Notes: generated from the sequence alone by a model not told the origin. Counted from the first letter of the stretch, positions 53,283 through 64,000 are shown. The stretch is 64,000 bases of DNA from Pseudomonadales bacterium (GCA_028285415.1 JANQPF010000015.1:1-64000); one strand, 5' to 3'. Numbers and translations are program-made.

Positions 53283-54095
53283 ATGACTAGCGACTCAGAC
53301 AATCTGATAGAAATCGAAAACCTCACGTTTCTTCGCGGAGAGCGCAAGATTTTCGACGACATATCATTGACCATTCCACGAGGGAAGATCACCGCGATCA
53401 TGGGCCCCAGCGGCACGGGCAAGACGACGCTGCTGCGCATCATCGGCGGGCAGATCCGCCCGGAAAGCGGTAACGTGAAGGTCGACGGACAGGACATCTG
53501 TTCGATGAACCGTCAGGAGCTTTTTTCCTTTCGTCGCAATCTCGGCATGCTCTTTCAAAGCTCAGCGCTTTTTACCGATCTGTCCGTTTACGAAAATGTC
53601 GCGTTTCCGATGCGCGTGCACACGAACCTTTCCGAAGAGCTCATCCGCGATCTGGTCATGATGAAGCTGAACGCCGTAGGGTTGCGGGGCGCGCGCGACC
53701 TGATGCCATCTGAGCTTTCCGGCGGCATGGCGCGGCGGGTTGCCCTCGCCCGCGCCATAGCGCTGGACCCGGATCTGCTGATGTACGACGAACCCTTCAC
53801 CGGGCAGGACCCGATTGCCATGGGGGTGCTGGTCAGCCTGATACGCGAGCTGAACAACGCGCTCGGCACCACGAGTCTGCTGGTCTCCCACGACATCCAC
53901 GAAACGGTGAGCATCGCGGACAGAATTTATGTCATCGCCGATGGCAAGGTCATCGGCGCGGGCAGCCCCGAAGCGCTGCAGGCGGAACCAACCGCAATGG
54001 TGCGCCAGTTCATGCACGGGGAACCCGACGGTCCGGTGCCGTTTCACTATCCTGCCGACGACATTGCTTATGACGTGCTCGGAGAGCCGGGCTGA
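53283..54095 (+). CDS. mlaF: Phospholipid ABC transporter ATPase MlaF
   Basis: 270 residues. Walker A G-P-S-G-T-G-K-T-T, signature L-S-G-G-M-A-R-R and Walker B L-M-Y-D-E-P-F-T-G. The Mla pathway maintains outer-membrane lipid asymmetry. Its stop overlaps the mlaE start (TGATG). First gene of mlaFEDCB-ibaG-murA. Confidence 0.96.
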   Translation: MTSDSDNLIEIENLTFLRGERKIFDDISLTIPRGKITAIMGPSGTGKTTLLRIIGGQIRPESGNVKVDGQDICSMNRQELFSFRRNLGMLFQSSALFTDLSVYENVAFPMRVHTNLSEELIRDLVMMKLNAVGLRGARDLMPSELSGGMARRVALARAIALDPDLLMYDEPFTGQDPIAMGVLVSLIRELNNALGTTSLLVSHDIHETVSIADRIYVIADGKVIGAGSPEALQAEPTAMVRQFMHGEPDGPVPFHYPADDIAYDVLGEPG

Positions 54096-54874
54096 TGCTG
54101 GGTGTCGTGAGAGCGCTTGGCATACGTGCGCTGGACTGGTTGTCCACGCTCGGACGTGCAACGATTCTGTGGTTCAATGCCATGGCGGGACTGCCACGTT
54201 GGAAAGATATCAGTCTCGTCATCAAGCAGATCTACAACGTTGGCTTCCTGTCGCTCGTGATCATCGTGCTGTCCGCGTTCTCCATCGGCGCGGTGCTTGC
54301 GCTCCAGTTCCACACCCAGCTGGCGCGGTTTGGTGCGCAGGAGGCCGTAGGCGTGGGGCTTGCGCTGGTGCTCCTGCGTGAGCTTGGGCCGGTTGTCACC
54401 GCGCTACTCTTCGCGGGCCGCGCGGGTTCCGCCCTGACGGCTGAGATTGGTCTCATGAAAACGACCGAGCAGCTGTCGAGCATGGAAATGATGGGTGTCG
54501 ATCCGCTGCGGCGTATCGTTGCTCCGCGAATCTGGGCGGGCCTTCTGAGCGTGCCGCTGCTGACCGCCATATTCAATATGGTGGCGATCTACGGTGGCGT
54601 GGTTGTTGCCATCGACTGGCTCGGCGCCGACCCGGGCGGCTTCTGGTCGGGCATGCAGGATGGCGTGGAGCTCTGGGAAGATCTCGGTAAGGGTATGGTC
54701 AAAAGTGTCGTCTTCGCGGCGCTGGTGACCTGGGTTGCGGTATTCCAGGGTTATGACTGCCCGCCGACGGCTGAGGGTATGTCCATGGCAACGACCCGCA
54801 CCGTTGTCATCTCGTCAGTGCTGATCCTGGCCACTGACTTTCTGTTGACGCTTGTCATGTATGGAGATTTTTAG
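54095..54874 (+). CDS. mlaE: Phospholipid ABC transporter permease MlaE
   Basis: 259 residues, five to six membrane helices. MlaE-family signs are L-R-E-L-G-P-V-V-T-A-L-L-F-A-G-R-A-G-S-A, followed by the E-I-G-L-M-K-T-T-E-Q region. It forms the membrane core of MlaFEDB. mlaD begins at the base after its stop codon. Confidence 0.96.
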   Translation: MLGVVRALGIRALDWLSTLGRATILWFNAMAGLPRWKDISLVIKQIYNVGFLSLVIIVLSAFSIGAVLALQFHTQLARFGAQEAVGVGLALVLLRELGPVVTALLFAGRAGSALTAEIGLMKTTEQLSSMEMMGVDPLRRIVAPRIWAGLLSVPLLTAIFNMVAIYGGVVVAIDWLGADPGGFWSGMQDGVELWEDLGKGMVKSVVFAALVTWVAVFQGYDCPPTAEGMSMATTRTVVISSVLILATDFLLTLVMYGDF

Positions 54875-55330
54875 ATGCGAATGAGAACCGTTGAAATCAG
54901 CGTCGGCGCCTTTGTGCTGGCTGGCATCATTGCGCTGATCTTTCTTGCGGTACAGGTCAGCGGGATCAACTTCGACGACACGGGCAAGACCTATTCGGTG
55001 ACCGCGCGCTTCGACGACATAGCCGGCCTTCGCACCCGCGCAAAGGTGAGCATGGCGGGAGTGACCATCGGGCGGGTCAGCAGCATCGACGTGGACATGG
55101 CCTGGGGCGAAGCGCTCGTGACCCTGGATATCCTCGGTGAGCCCGGCAATTTGACGACGGACACCAGCGCGCAGATTCTGACCGAGGGTATACTCGGCGC
55201 GCGCTACGTCAGCCTCGTGCCGGGCGGGGATGAGGAGACGCTCGGCGACGGCGATGAGATCACGGATACTCAAGGCGCGCTCGTGCTGGAAAATTTGATC
55301 GGCGAATTCGTCACCAACCTGGGTAAGTAA
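54875..55330 (+). CDS. mlaD: Phospholipid-binding MCE protein MlaD
   Basis: 151 residues. One N-terminal membrane helix, then an MCE domain: A-R-F-D-D-I-A-G-L-R-T-R-A-K-V and S-M-A-G-V-T-I-G-R-V. Six copies form a ring over MlaE. E. coli MlaD is about 30 residues longer at the C-terminus, so this is a compact form. Confidence 0.94.
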   Translation: MRMRTVEISVGAFVLAGIIALIFLAVQVSGINFDDTGKTYSVTARFDDIAGLRTRAKVSMAGVTIGRVSSIDVDMAWGEALVTLDILGEPGNLTTDTSAQILTEGILGARYVSLVPGGDEETLGDGDEITDTQGALVLENLIGEFVTNLGK

Positions 55331-55345
55331 AGGCAGGTAAAAGAA

Positions 55346-56026
55346 ATGAACGTACGCAACATCCTGATCGGCGTGATTCTCATGGGGCTCGGTGCATCAG
55401 CCACCGCCTCAGACGGCATGATTGAAGCCACCCGGGCGCAGTCCGCGGAGCAGGCCGTCGAGCTCGCCACCGACGAAATCCTCGAGCTGATCGAAGCCGG
55501 CAGGGAGTATGCACAGGAAGATCCGGAGCGGTTTTACGTGGAAGTAGAGGCGATGCTGCGGCCGTTGATCGACTTCCGCAAGTTTGCGGACAACGTGATG
55601 GGCAAACACCGCCGCAACGCTTCCGAGGCCCAGCGGGCGCGCTTTGCCGACTCGTTCAAGTGGAGCCTGGTGCGCACCTATGCACTTGCGCTGACGGAGT
55701 TCGGCGGCGGCAGGGTGGAAGTGCTGGCGCCGCGCAGACCGCCGCGCAACCCGGACAAAGCCATGGTGACCATGGAGATCGCCTACGAGGGCAAAACTTA
55801 CGTCGTTGCCTACCGCATGGAGCGCGCGGAGGAGGCCTGGAAGCTGCGCAACCTGATCATCGAGGGTGTGAACATCGGCTTGAACTACAAAAACCAGTTC
55901 GATGCGGCAATGAAAGACGGGCAGTATGGCGGCGATCTCGACAAAGTGATTGATGCCTGGTCGGATTTCATCGACGAGGAAGAGGCTGCAGCGGAAGAAG
56001 AGGCGGTTGCCGAAGCTGACGTATGA
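55346..56026 (+). CDS. mlaC: Periplasmic phospholipid carrier MlaC
   Basis: 226 residues. Signal peptide (about 1-20), then the Tol-Tol-Ttg2 domain with L-R-P-L-I-D-F-R-K-F-A-D-N-V-M-G and the W-K-L-R-N-L-I-I-E-G-V-N-I-G-L-N-Y motif. It shuttles phospholipid between the outer-membrane MlaA complex and MlaFEDB. The C-terminus is Glu/Ala-rich. It overlaps mlaB by 4 bp. Confidence 0.95.
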   Translation: MNVRNILIGVILMGLGASATASDGMIEATRAQSAEQAVELATDEILELIEAGREYAQEDPERFYVEVEAMLRPLIDFRKFADNVMGKHRRNASEAQRARFADSFKWSLVRTYALALTEFGGGRVEVLAPRRPPRNPDKAMVTMEIAYEGKTYVVAYRMERAEEAWKLRNLIIEGVNIGLNYKNQFDAAMKDGQYGGDLDKVIDAWSDFIDEEEAAAEEEAVAEADV

Positions 56027-56325
56027 GTGTTGTCGTCACACCTGAGTTTGCGGTCATCGGGCGCGAACTCGACATCAACGACGCCGAGGCGTTGAAAAAC
56101 GCGGGGCACGAGCTCATCACGAATGGGCAGGCGCCGTTGAGGGTGGATCTCGACGGTCTCGAGACGGCCAACAGCGTGTCGGTTGCCGTGCTGGTGGCCT
56201 GGTACCGTGCCGCAGCTCGCGAGGAAAAGCGTATCGACTTTGTTAACCTGTCGCCGGAGCTGCAGGAAATCATCGAATTCTCGGGCTTGAGTCGCCTGTT
56301 GCTTCAAGCGGCGCCGGGGCTATAG
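56023..56325 (+). CDS. mlaB: STAS-domain protein MlaB
   Basis: 100 residues of a STAS fold with R-V-D-L-D-G-L-E-T-A-N-S-V-S-V-A. MlaB binds MlaF and stabilises the transporter. It starts in an ATGA overlap with mlaC. A hairpin follows its stop directly. Confidence 0.9.
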   Translation: MSVVVTPEFAVIGRELDINDAEALKNAGHELITNGQAPLRVDLDGLETANSVSVAVLVAWYRAAAREEKRIDFVNLSPELQEIIEFSGLSRLLLQAAPGL

Positions 56326-56347
56326 TCGCGACTCTGGACAGTCGCGA
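56326..56347 (+). other. Stem-loop directly after mlaB
   Basis: TCGCGACT and AGTCGCGA form a perfect 8-bp stem with a 6-nt loop, right after the mlaB stop codon. No T-run follows. It may act as an mRNA stability or partial termination element ahead of ibaG-murA. Confidence 0.45.
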
Positions 56348-56436
56348 TGACTTGAGCGACTGATGATCTGCCATGCCGTTGGTGCGCACAGACTATTTCC
56401 CAGACAACTATCTCTAGTAAGACTCCAGTAAGACAC

Positions 56437-56652
56437 ATGCAAGAAGAAATCATTGCCCGTATCGAGGCGCAAATGGATGTAGCCTCGATTCGCGTCGAAG
56501 TGGACGGCGACCGAGCGCTCATCGAAGTGGTGAGCGAAGCCTTTGCGGGTATGAACCGCGTCCAGAAACAACAGGCGGTCTATGCCTGCATTCAGGAATA
56601 CATCGCAGACGGCCGTCTGCACGCAGTCACCATCCGCGCGGACGCGCCCTAG
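56437..56652 (+). CDS. ibaG: BolA-family protein IbaG
   Basis: 71 residues, short for the family. BolA fold pattern: I-R-V-E-V-D-G-D-R-A-L-I-E-V-V-S-E-A-F-A-G and the R-V-Q-K-Q-Q-A-V-Y segment, with a conserved C-terminal His in L-H-A-V-T-I. It is thought to handle iron-sulfur clusters with a monothiol glutaredoxin. It is 28 bp before murA. Confidence 0.93.
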   Translation: MQEEIIARIEAQMDVASIRVEVDGDRALIEVVSEAFAGMNRVQKQQAVYACIQEYIADGRLHAVTIRADAP

Positions 56653-56667
56653 AGCTGCCAGCCTTGA

Positions 56668-57942
<1,275 letters not shown>

Positions 57943-58015
57943 CGCGTGCATTGTTCCCGCAGCCTGCTAGGATGCGCCCGCCGTAACCGGTTTTAAGGGC
58001 ACTTTCGGGGCAACC

Positions 58016-58645
58016 ATGGGCTTAGTGATCGCGCTCAACAAGGGGCGCATTCTCAAAGAGTGTTTACCGTTGCTGGCGGCTTGTGAAATTGAGCCGTCGG
58101 AAGACCCGCATGCATCCCGCAAACTCATTTTCGACAGCCGCAGCGGCGGACATCAGCTCATCGTCACTCGCAGCGCCGATGTGCCGACATACGTGGAGCA
58201 CGGCGTTGCCGACATTGGCATCACCGGCAAGGACACCATCGAGGAGTACGGTGGTGCGATGGGTTTCTACGAGCTCCTGGATCTCGGGATTGGTAAATGC
58301 CGCATGATGACGGCAGGCCCGCAAGGTCAGCCGGAGCCCAAAGGCGTTCTGCGGGTAGCCACAAAATTCGTCAACATCGCGCGCGCCTACTATCAGCGCC
58401 AGGCGCGTCAGGTGGAAATCATCAAGCTCTCCGGAGCGATGGAGATTGCTCCGCTGCTGGGCCTCGCGGATACCATCGTCGACATCGTGGACACCGGGAA
58501 TACGCTGCGCGCCAACGGGCTCGAGGCACGCGAGAACATCTGCAACATCTCCACACGCGTGATCGTCAACCGGGCGTCCATGAAAACCAAATTCAGCGAA
58601 GTGCAGGCCCTGGTTGCGAGTCTGAACGACGTGGTCGAGTCGTGA
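58016..58645 (+). CDS. hisG: ATP phosphoribosyltransferase, short form
   Basis: 209 residues: only the two catalytic domains, without the C-terminal regulatory domain. Signature stretches are [23 protein letters not shown] and [14 protein letters not shown]. Short HisG needs HisZ for activity and feedback; hisZ is not in this window. It overlaps hisD by 4 bp. Confidence 0.96.
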   Translation: MGLVIALNKGRILKECLPLLAACEIEPSEDPHASRKLIFDSRSGGHQLIVTRSADVPTYVEHGVADIGITGKDTIEEYGGAMGFYELLDLGIGKCRMMTAGPQGQPEPKGVLRVATKFVNIARAYYQRQARQVEIIKLSGAMEIAPLLGLADTIVDIVDTGNTLRANGLEARENICNISTRVIVNRASMKTKFSEVQALVASLNDVVES

Positions 58646-59952
58646 ACGTTGCCCGTTTGAACACGCGCGCTGAGGATTTCGAAGCACGTCTGACAAGTCT
58701 CCTCGAGTGGAACATGGACGTGGACGATGGCGTAGAAAGCGTTGTCCGCGACATCCTCGCGTCCATCAAGCGCGACGGGGATGCGGCCCTGCTTCGCTAT
58801 ACAGCGGAGTTCGATGGGCTGCAGGCTCGCGCCGTGGACGAACTCGTGATCGATCCCGCGGAGCTGGCGCGGGCTGCGGATCGCATCGATGCGGATCAGC
58901 GGCGAGCGCTCGAACAGGCGGCTGAACGCATTGCCGCCTTTCATGAGCATCAGCGTCAGGAGGGATGGACCTTCATGGACGCGTTGGGCAACGAGCTGGG
59001 GCAGCGTGTCGCCCCGCTCGATCGAGTGGGCGTTTACGTGCCCGGCGGTAAGGCCAGCTATCCATCGAGCGTGCTCATGACGCTGATCCCCGCACGCGTT
59101 GCGGGTGTCGGGGAGATTATCGTCACCGTGCCAACGCCAGGTGGCGAGCGCAACGACATGGTGCTGGCCGCGTTGCACATTGCGGGTGTCGATCAGGTGT
59201 TCACCGTGGGAGGCGCCCAGGCGGTTGCGGCGCTTGCATACGGTACGGCCACGGTGCCGCAGGTCGACAAAGTGGTCGGTCCAGGCAACGCCTACGTGGC
59301 GGCCGCCAAACGCCAGGTATTTGGCCACGTTGGCATTGACGTGATCGCCGGCCCGAGCGAAGTTCTGGTGCTTGCGGACGGCACAACGCCCGCTGAATGG
59401 ATTGCGCTGGATCTCTTTTCGCAGGCGGAACACGACGCGGCGGCGCAAAGCATTCTGCTCTGTCCGGATGCCGCATTCGTCGAAGTGGTAGCCGGGGAAA
59501 TGTCGAGGCTCCTGCCCTCCATGCGAAGGCATGAGACGATCGCAGCGTCCCTCGAAGCGCGCGGCGCTTTGATCGTGACGGCTGACCTCGATGAGGCGGT
59601 GGCGCTTGCGAACCGTATTGCTCCGGAACACCTCGAGCTGCACGTGGCGGATGAGGCGCCGCTGCTCGAACGGATCCGTCACGCCGGTGCTGTATTCTGC
59701 GGTGCGCACACCGGTGAAACGTTTGGCGACTACGTTGCCGGCCCATCGCACGTGTTACCGACGTTCGGGACCGCGCGCTTCGCCTCCCCGCTCGGCGTTT
59801 ACGACTTTCAGAAGAGAAGCTCGCTCATCCGCATGTCGGCGGCGGGCGCGGCAGCGCTTGCGGACATCGCCGTGCCGCTTGCCGAAAGTGAAGGGTTACA
59901 GGCGCATGCGCAGGCGGCCGCCGTGCGCGCGCAGGACACCAACAAACCCTGA
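58642..59952 (+). CDS. hisD: Histidinol dehydrogenase
   Basis: 436 residues from GTG 58642 (an in-frame ATG far upstream lies inside hisG and is not used). Family signs: [31 protein letters not shown] and A-P-E-H-L-E-L. It carries out the last two steps of histidine synthesis with NAD and zinc. hisC is not next, since a convergent protease gene follows at 8 bp. Confidence 0.97.
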   Translation: MNVARLNTRAEDFEARLTSLLEWNMDVDDGVESVVRDILASIKRDGDAALLRYTAEFDGLQARAVDELVIDPAELARAADRIDADQRRALEQAAERIAAFHEHQRQEGWTFMDALGNELGQRVAPLDRVGVYVPGGKASYPSSVLMTLIPARVAGVGEIIVTVPTPGGERNDMVLAALHIAGVDQVFTVGGAQAVAALAYGTATVPQVDKVVGPGNAYVAAAKRQVFGHVGIDVIAGPSEVLVLADGTTPAEWIALDLFSQAEHDAAAQSILLCPDAAFVEVVAGEMSRLLPSMRRHETIAASLEARGALIVTADLDEAVALANRIAPEHLELHVADEAPLLERIRHAGAVFCGAHTGETFGDYVAGPSHVLPTFGTARFASPLGVYDFQKRSSLIRMSAAGAAALADIAVPLAESEGLQAHAQAAAVRAQDTNKP

Positions 59953-59960
59953 GTCGGTTC

Positions 59961-61007
59961 TCACACGGGGTCGGGTAGCTCGCCCGCTACGGCACGCGCG
60001 CGGAAGCGCTGTTCACCGCGCATCACCTCCACATCGATGGCATCACCCGGCCGGATGTCTGCGATGACGCCCGTGATGGTGGCGATGCTGTTGGCCTGGA
60101 CCTGGTTGACCGAGAGAACGAAGTCGCCGCGTTGCAGGCCTGCCAGATGTGCCGGTCCGCCCCGGGTGACGCGTAACACCCTGAGCGCCACTGCACCTTC
60201 AGGGGTTTGAAACGGCTGCAGGCCCACGCCGAGCCAGCCGCGGATGACCCGTCCGTCGCGCACGATTTCGTCGACCACCCAGAGCGCAATGTCCGCGGGG
60301 ATGGCAAACCCGATTCCGTCCGAGCCGCCCGACTGGCTGAAGATCATGGTGTTGATGCCAAGCAGGCGACCTTCGTGATCAACGAGCGCCCCGCCCGAGT
60401 TTCCCGGGCTGACCGCCGCGTCGGTCTGGATGAAGTCGTCGTAGGGGCTTGCCGTGATGAGTGACCGGGAAAAGGCGCTGATGATGCCCTGGGAGACACT
60501 GTGGCCGAAACCGAAAGGATTGCCGATGGCGAGCGCCACGTCGCCGACTCTCGGCACGTCGCCGTCGAGCTTGGGAATGACGGGCAAGCCTGAGGCGTTG
60601 ACCTTGATGACGGCAAGATCCGTATGCGCATCAGCGCCGATGACCTGCGCCGTTGTCGTCTGATTGTTTGCGAACATGACGAGAATTTCGTCCGCCTGAT
60701 CGATGACGTGCTTGTTAGTCAGCACGTAGCCGTCTTCGCGCACGATGACGCCGGAGCCGAGCGAGTTCTGCACCTGCGCTTCAGTTGGGAATGCGTCGCA
60801 GAAGGCGCGGTAGGCCGGGATACGGCAGATCTCACCGCGGCGTGTAATCTTGGTCGAGTAGATGTTCACCACGGCCGGTGCCGCCCTCGACACCGCGCCC
60901 GCGTAGCCCGGTCGTGCATCCTCGCTGCCGGCGATGAAGATGACGCCAAGCCCCAGGAGTCCGCCGATGATTGCAGGGAGGAGGATGAGTCGGGTGATCT
61001 GGGTCAT
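59961..61007 (-). CDS. DegS/AlgW-like periplasmic serine protease
   Basis: 348 residues. N-terminal membrane anchor (about 6-27), trypsin-like domain with His100 (N-K-H-V-I), Asp130 (H-T-D-L-A) and Ser204 (G-N-S-G-G-A), then one PDZ domain (about 255-340). One PDZ and an anchor mark the DegS/AlgW group, which cuts the anti-sigma factor in the envelope stress response. AlgW lies near hisD in pseudomonads, so the position supports this. It converges on hisD and is divergent from zapE. Confidence 0.93.
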   Translation of the reverse strand: MTQITRLILLPAIIGGLLGLGVIFIAGSEDARPGYAGAVSRAAPAVVNIYSTKITRRGEICRIPAYRAFCDAFPTEAQVQNSLGSGVIVREDGYVLTNKHVIDQADEILVMFANNQTTTAQVIGADAHTDLAVIKVNASGLPVIPKLDGDVPRVGDVALAIGNPFGFGHSVSQGIISAFSRSLITASPYDDFIQTDAAVSPGNSGGALVDHEGRLLGINTMIFSQSGGSDGIGFAIPADIALWVVDEIVRDGRVIRGWLGVGLQPFQTPEGAVALRVLRVTRGGPAHLAGLQRGDFVLSVNQVQANSIATITGVIADIRPGDAIDVEVMRGEQRFRARAVAGELPDPV

Positions 61008-61105
61008 GGACGTTCCACGCGCGGGGCGGACGGGCAGGCCAGGGCCCGCATTGAGTTTTCCCGGAGCAGTGGGTAGAGTCCGCCGCCGGTTCTGGCCACC
61101 AAGGC

Positions 61106-62215
61106 ATGTCCACTCTGTCGCCGCAACGCAAATACCAACTCAAGATAGAAGCTGGCGAGTTTCTTCAAGACGACGCGCAAGCGCAAGTCGTTCGCGCGCT
61201 CGATGATCTCCACACGCGCCTCATGGCGCGTCCGGAAACGTCAGGCGGGTGGCTCAGCCGCTTGCGCAGGCAAACCCCTGAGCCAGTGCGCGGGCTGTAC
61301 GTCTGGGGCGGGGTCGGACGCGGCAAAACCATGCTGATGGACCTCTTCTACGACTGCCTGCCGGAAGAGCGCCGGTTGCGGATGCACTTTCACCGCTTCA
61401 TGCGCCGGGTTCACCACGAGCTGACGGAGCTCGCCGGCACCACCAACCCGCTGAAGGCGGTTGCCGCCGGGTTTGCCAGAGACACAGATGTCCTCTGTTT
61501 TGATGAGTTTTTCGTCTCCGACATCGGCGATGCGATGATTCTGGCGGAGCTTCTGGAAGCGCTCTTTGCGCGCGGGGTGACGCTCGTGGCAACGTCCAAC
61601 GTTGAGCCTCGACATCTCTACGACAACGGTCTGCAGCGCCGGCGTTTCCTCCCGGCCATAGACCTCATCTATGCACACACCGATGTCCACCACGTGGCGG
61701 CGGGGACCGATTTCCGTCTGCGCGCGCTCGAGCAGGCGGAGATTTACCACAGTCCGCTCGATCGTGCGGCCGAGGAGAATCTGCTGACCAGCTTCCATGC
61801 GCTTGCACCTGACGTGCCGCAGGAGGATGTGCTGCTGCAGGTTGAAGGCCGTGAGATTGCCGCGCGCATGGTGGCGGACGATGTCGTGTGGTTCGATTTT
61901 GCCGAGCTCTGCGAGGGGCCACGCAGCCAGAACGACTACATTGAGCTTGCCCTGGTGTATCACGCGGTGCTCCTCAGCAACGTGCCGGTCATGACGACCG
62001 CCAAAGAGGATGCCGCGCGGCGCTTCATCAGTCTGGTCGATGAGTTCTACGATCACGGCGTGAAGCTCATCATCAGCGCCGCGGCACCCATCACTGAGAT
62101 TTATCAGGGTGAGCGGCTGCGCTTCGAGTTCGAACGCACCCAGAGCCGGCTCCTTGAAATGCAATCTCACGACTACCTCGCGGGCTCTCACCGGGCCGGT
62201 TTACCAGCCGTCTGA
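61106..62215 (+). CDS. zapE: Cell-division ATPase ZapE (AFG1 family)
   Basis: 369 residues. Walker A G-G-V-G-R-G-K-T is at about 68-75 and Walker B V-L-C-F-D-E-F-F-V; the N-terminal Y-Q-L-K-I-E-A-G is family-typical. It acts at the constricting Z-ring and, in its eukaryotic relatives, in mitochondrial quality control. The start lies 98 bp from the divergent protease. Confidence 0.94.
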   Translation: MSTLSPQRKYQLKIEAGEFLQDDAQAQVVRALDDLHTRLMARPETSGGWLSRLRRQTPEPVRGLYVWGGVGRGKTMLMDLFYDCLPEERRLRMHFHRFMRRVHHELTELAGTTNPLKAVAAGFARDTDVLCFDEFFVSDIGDAMILAELLEALFARGVTLVATSNVEPRHLYDNGLQRRRFLPAIDLIYAHTDVHHVAAGTDFRLRALEQAEIYHSPLDRAAEENLLTSFHALAPDVPQEDVLLQVEGREIAARMVADDVVWFDFAELCEGPRSQNDYIELALVYHAVLLSNVPVMTTAKEDAARRFISLVDEFYDHGVKLIISAAAPITEIYQGERLRFEFERTQSRLLEMQSHDYLAGSHRAGLPAV

Positions 62216-62254
62216 ACCAGCCTGCTGGGCCCCCTCGCCGCCCCATATTTGCGG

Positions 62255-62283
62255 TTGTAATGCCGTAACCCCTCCTCTATCAT
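62255..62283 (+). promoter_or_regulatory. Promoter of the rplM-rpsI operon
   Basis: TTGTAA (62255-62260) and TATCAT (62278-62283) are separated by exactly 17 bp and match the sigma-70 consensus at 4/6 and 5/6 positions. About 160 nt of leader precede rplM, leaving room for the autogenous control known for ribosomal operons. Nothing else in the 232-bp gap stands out. Confidence 0.6.
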
Positions 62284-62447
62284 TCGCGCTCCCAAAATTA
62301 GGGGTCCTGGACCCCGCGCCCGGTGAGTTGCGTACGCGCGATGACCGTGGCGGGCTTGCAGCAAGTGCAAGATGGCTTGAGCGAGCAACAGAATAAAGCG
62401 CTGCGAGGCAGAAACATCGCCGGGCAGCAGACAGACAGAGGCGCCAA

Positions 62448-62882
62448 ATGACAACGGTAAGCATGCGCGAGCAGGACGTGGAACGCTCCTGGTACGTGAT
62501 CGACGCTGAAAACAAGACCCTGGGTCGACTGGCGACGGAAATCGCCCGTCGTCTGCGCGGCAAGCACAAGCCCGAATACACGCCCCACGTTGACACCGGC
62601 GATTACATCATCGTCGTCAACGCGGAGAAGGTGCGCGTAACCGGTAAGAAAGAGACCGACAAGATCTACTGGCGGCACAGCGGCTATCCCGGCGGCATTC
62701 GCGGCACCTCCGTAGGGACGATGCGTGAGACGCATCCAGAGCGGATCATCGAGAAGGCGGTCAAAGGCATGTTGCCGAAGAATCCGCTGGGTCGCGCCAT
62801 GTACAGAAAACTGAAGGTCTATGCCGGTCCGGAGCATCCGCACACCGCGCAACAGCCTGAGACACTGGAGCTTTCCGCATGA
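62448..62882 (+). CDS. rplM: 50S ribosomal protein L13
   Basis: 144 residues. [15 protein letters not shown] near the N-terminus, [14 protein letters not shown], the H-S-G-Y-P-G-G motif and [14 protein letters not shown] precedes the ATG. It is co-transcribed with rpsI, which starts in an ATGA overlap. Confidence 0.97.
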   Translation: MTTVSMREQDVERSWYVIDAENKTLGRLATEIARRLRGKHKPEYTPHVDTGDYIIVVNAEKVRVTGKKETDKIYWRHSGYPGGIRGTSVGTMRETHPERIIEKAVKGMLPKNPLGRAMYRKLKVYAGPEHPHTAQQPETLELSA

Positions 62883-63268
62883 GCAACACCAACTACGGCA
62901 CCGGCCGGCGCAAAACCTCCGCGGCGCGCGTCTTTATCGGCAGCGGCAGCGGTCAGATTACGGTAAACGCCAAGTCTCTGGACGATTTTTTTGGTCGCGA
63001 AACCTCTCGCATGGTCGTCCGGCAGCCCCTCGAAGTGGCTGAGCTTTCCGACAAGGTTGACGTCAAGGTCACCGTGCGCGGCGGTGGCAACTCCGGCCAG
63101 GCGGGCGCCATCCGCCACGGCATTGCCCGTGCGCTGGTCGACTATGACGAAACGCTGCGTGGTCCGATGCGGGCTGCCGGCTTCCTGACGCGTGATGCGC
63201 GTGAGGTCGAGCGCAAGAAAGTGGGCCTGCGCAAAGCGCGTAAACGTCCGCAGTTTTCCAAGCGTTAA
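62879..63268 (+). CDS. rpsI: 30S ribosomal protein S9
   Basis: 129 residues. [32 protein letters not shown] and the basic C-terminal tail ending in K-R, which reaches the P-site tRNA. Confidence 0.97.
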   Translation: MSNTNYGTGRRKTSAARVFIGSGSGQITVNAKSLDDFFGRETSRMVVRQPLEVAELSDKVDVKVTVRGGGNSGQAGAIRHGIARALVDYDETLRGPMRAAGFLTRDAREVERKKVGLRKARKRPQFSKR

Positions 63269-63324
63269 GACAGCGTTTAACAAGGTTTCGGGGCGCCTGC
63301 ATCACCCCGCGCTCGCGGTTTTCG

Positions 63325-63333
63325 TGTTACAAT
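63325..63333 (+). promoter_or_regulatory. Extended -10 promoter before petA
   Basis: TGTTACAAT matches the extended -10 consensus TG-n-TATAAT with one mismatch. No good -35 is present. It is the only promoter-like element in the 211-bp gap between rpsI and petA. Confidence 0.45.
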
Positions 63334-63479
63334 AAATCGGTTTGCGAGCGCCCTCGCGTGCGTTGTCTATCCTTGGAGGGGATGGCCTCTGATTAGCGGC
63401 CAAATAGACTTCGCCACGGTGCCGGGCGCGCTACCCACAACGTTAATCGTAAATATGTCAACCAGATGGAGCACAAGCC

Positions 63480-64000
63480 TTGAGTAGTGACGATGTCAGT
63501 CATGAAGCCTCTGCGAGCGAGGGTGCTGACGCTCAACGCAACGTCAACACAAGCCGCCGCTACTTTCTGATCGGAGCCACATCTGCGGTTGCCGGTCTTG
63601 GTGTCGTCGGTGCCGCCGTACCATTTGTCAGCTACTGGCAGCCCAGCGCCAAAGCCCGCGCTGCCGGCGCGCCGGTAAAAATCGATTTCAGCAAGCTGAT
63701 GCCGGGGGAGATGCTGAGCCCGATTCAAGCCTGGCGGGGTAAGCCAATTTTTGTCGTCTATCGTGACGAAGACACCGTGGCATCGCTCACCGAGCAGCCC
63801 CACAGCCTTGCGGATCCCGATTCCCAGAATGAAGACATGCAGCCTGCCTATGCGCAGAACGCGACGCGCTCGACGCGGCCGGAGATAGGCATCTACGTCG
63901 GCATCTGCACGCACCTGGGGTGTTCACCCAAATACGTGGAGACGGAGAACTTCGAAGACACAAAACAGGGTGGATTCTTCTGCCCCTGTCACGGCTCCAA
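63480..64000 (+). CDS. petA: Rieske iron-sulfur subunit of the cytochrome bc1 complex (3' end outside window)
   Basis: About 173 residues are present from TTG 63480, with GGAG 8 bp upstream; no ATG or GTG in frame fits. A Tat-type signal S-R-R-Y-F-L-I-G-A and membrane helix precede the Rieske domain. Cluster ligands C-T-H-L-G-C and C-P-C-H-G are visible at the end; the rest is cut off. This subunit takes electrons from ubiquinol, so the cell respires through a bc1 complex. Confidence 0.95.
   Translation, partial: MSSDDVSHEASASEGADAQRNVNTSRRYFLIGATSAVAGLGVVGAAVPFVSYWQPSAKARAAGAPVKIDFSKLMPGEMLSPIQAWRGKPIFVVYRDEDTVASLTEQPHSLADPDSQNEDMQPAYAQNATRSTRPEIGIYVGICTHLGCSPKYVETENFEDTKQGGFFCPCHGS

Overview
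The window comes from a GC-rich gammaproteobacterial chromosome. Its backbone follows a gene order that I recall as conserved in Pseudomonas and relatives: gatBAC / mreBCD-maf-rng-yhdP-tldD-yjgA-pmbA, then mgtE-npr-rapZ-ptsN-hpf-rpoN-lptB-lptA-lptC-kdsC-yrbG, mlaFEDCB-ibaG-murA-hisG-hisD, a DegS/AlgW-like protease, zapE, rplM-rpsI and petA. The genus cannot be named from this window. No rRNA, tRNA, CRISPR array or insertion sequence was found.

Layout. 1-9.2 kb is a mixed left flank: the 3' end of an SDR gene, a DUF1499 membrane protein, a HlyD/peptidase-C39 ABC exporter pair without a visible substrate gene, a small metallophosphoesterase, a thiolase/DUF35 operon, a small lipoprotein, a CBS-pair protein, and a secreted glycerophosphodiesterase preceded by what looks like a tandem Pho box. 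9.2-24.4 kb is the core block for tRNA amidation (GatCAB), cell shape (MreBCD), RNase G, YhdP envelope lipid homeostasis and the TldD/PmbA protease. mreC appears to start at an ATC codon.

24.4-44.3 kb is an accessory block inserted between pmbA and the mgtE-npr segment. It holds about 25 mostly small genes on both strands, several visibly lower in GC. They include a methyltransferase, a HAD protein, a PNPOx-type protein, two GNATs, two SDRs, a GFA protein, a LysR regulator with a SoxC/SoxD-like sulfite dehydrogenase pair, two lipoproteins, a membrane protein/DUF2087/secreted metallopeptidase cluster, two TetR regulators, an exported RidA-like protein, a GST/membrane-protein pair under a long palindromic operator, an Erm-type rRNA methyltransferase with a possible regulatory leader peptide, a SET-domain protein and a TPR membrane protein.

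44.3-64 kb returns to the core: Mg2+ transport, the nitrogen-PTS/RapZ/sigma-54 cluster, the LPS transport genes, CMP-Kdo precursor synthesis (kdsC, but no kdsD in its usual place), the Mla phospholipid pathway, peptidoglycan (murA), histidine synthesis, envelope protease, ribosomal proteins L13/S9 and the Rieske subunit of cytochrome bc1, cut by the window end. A 391-bp gap between yrbG and mlaF holds a series of stem-loops behind an extended -10 box and is the best non-coding candidate here. Other points worth following are the Erm leader, the ATC start of mreC, the Pho box, the orphan C39 exporter and the bidirectional palindromic promoter at 39.37 kb.
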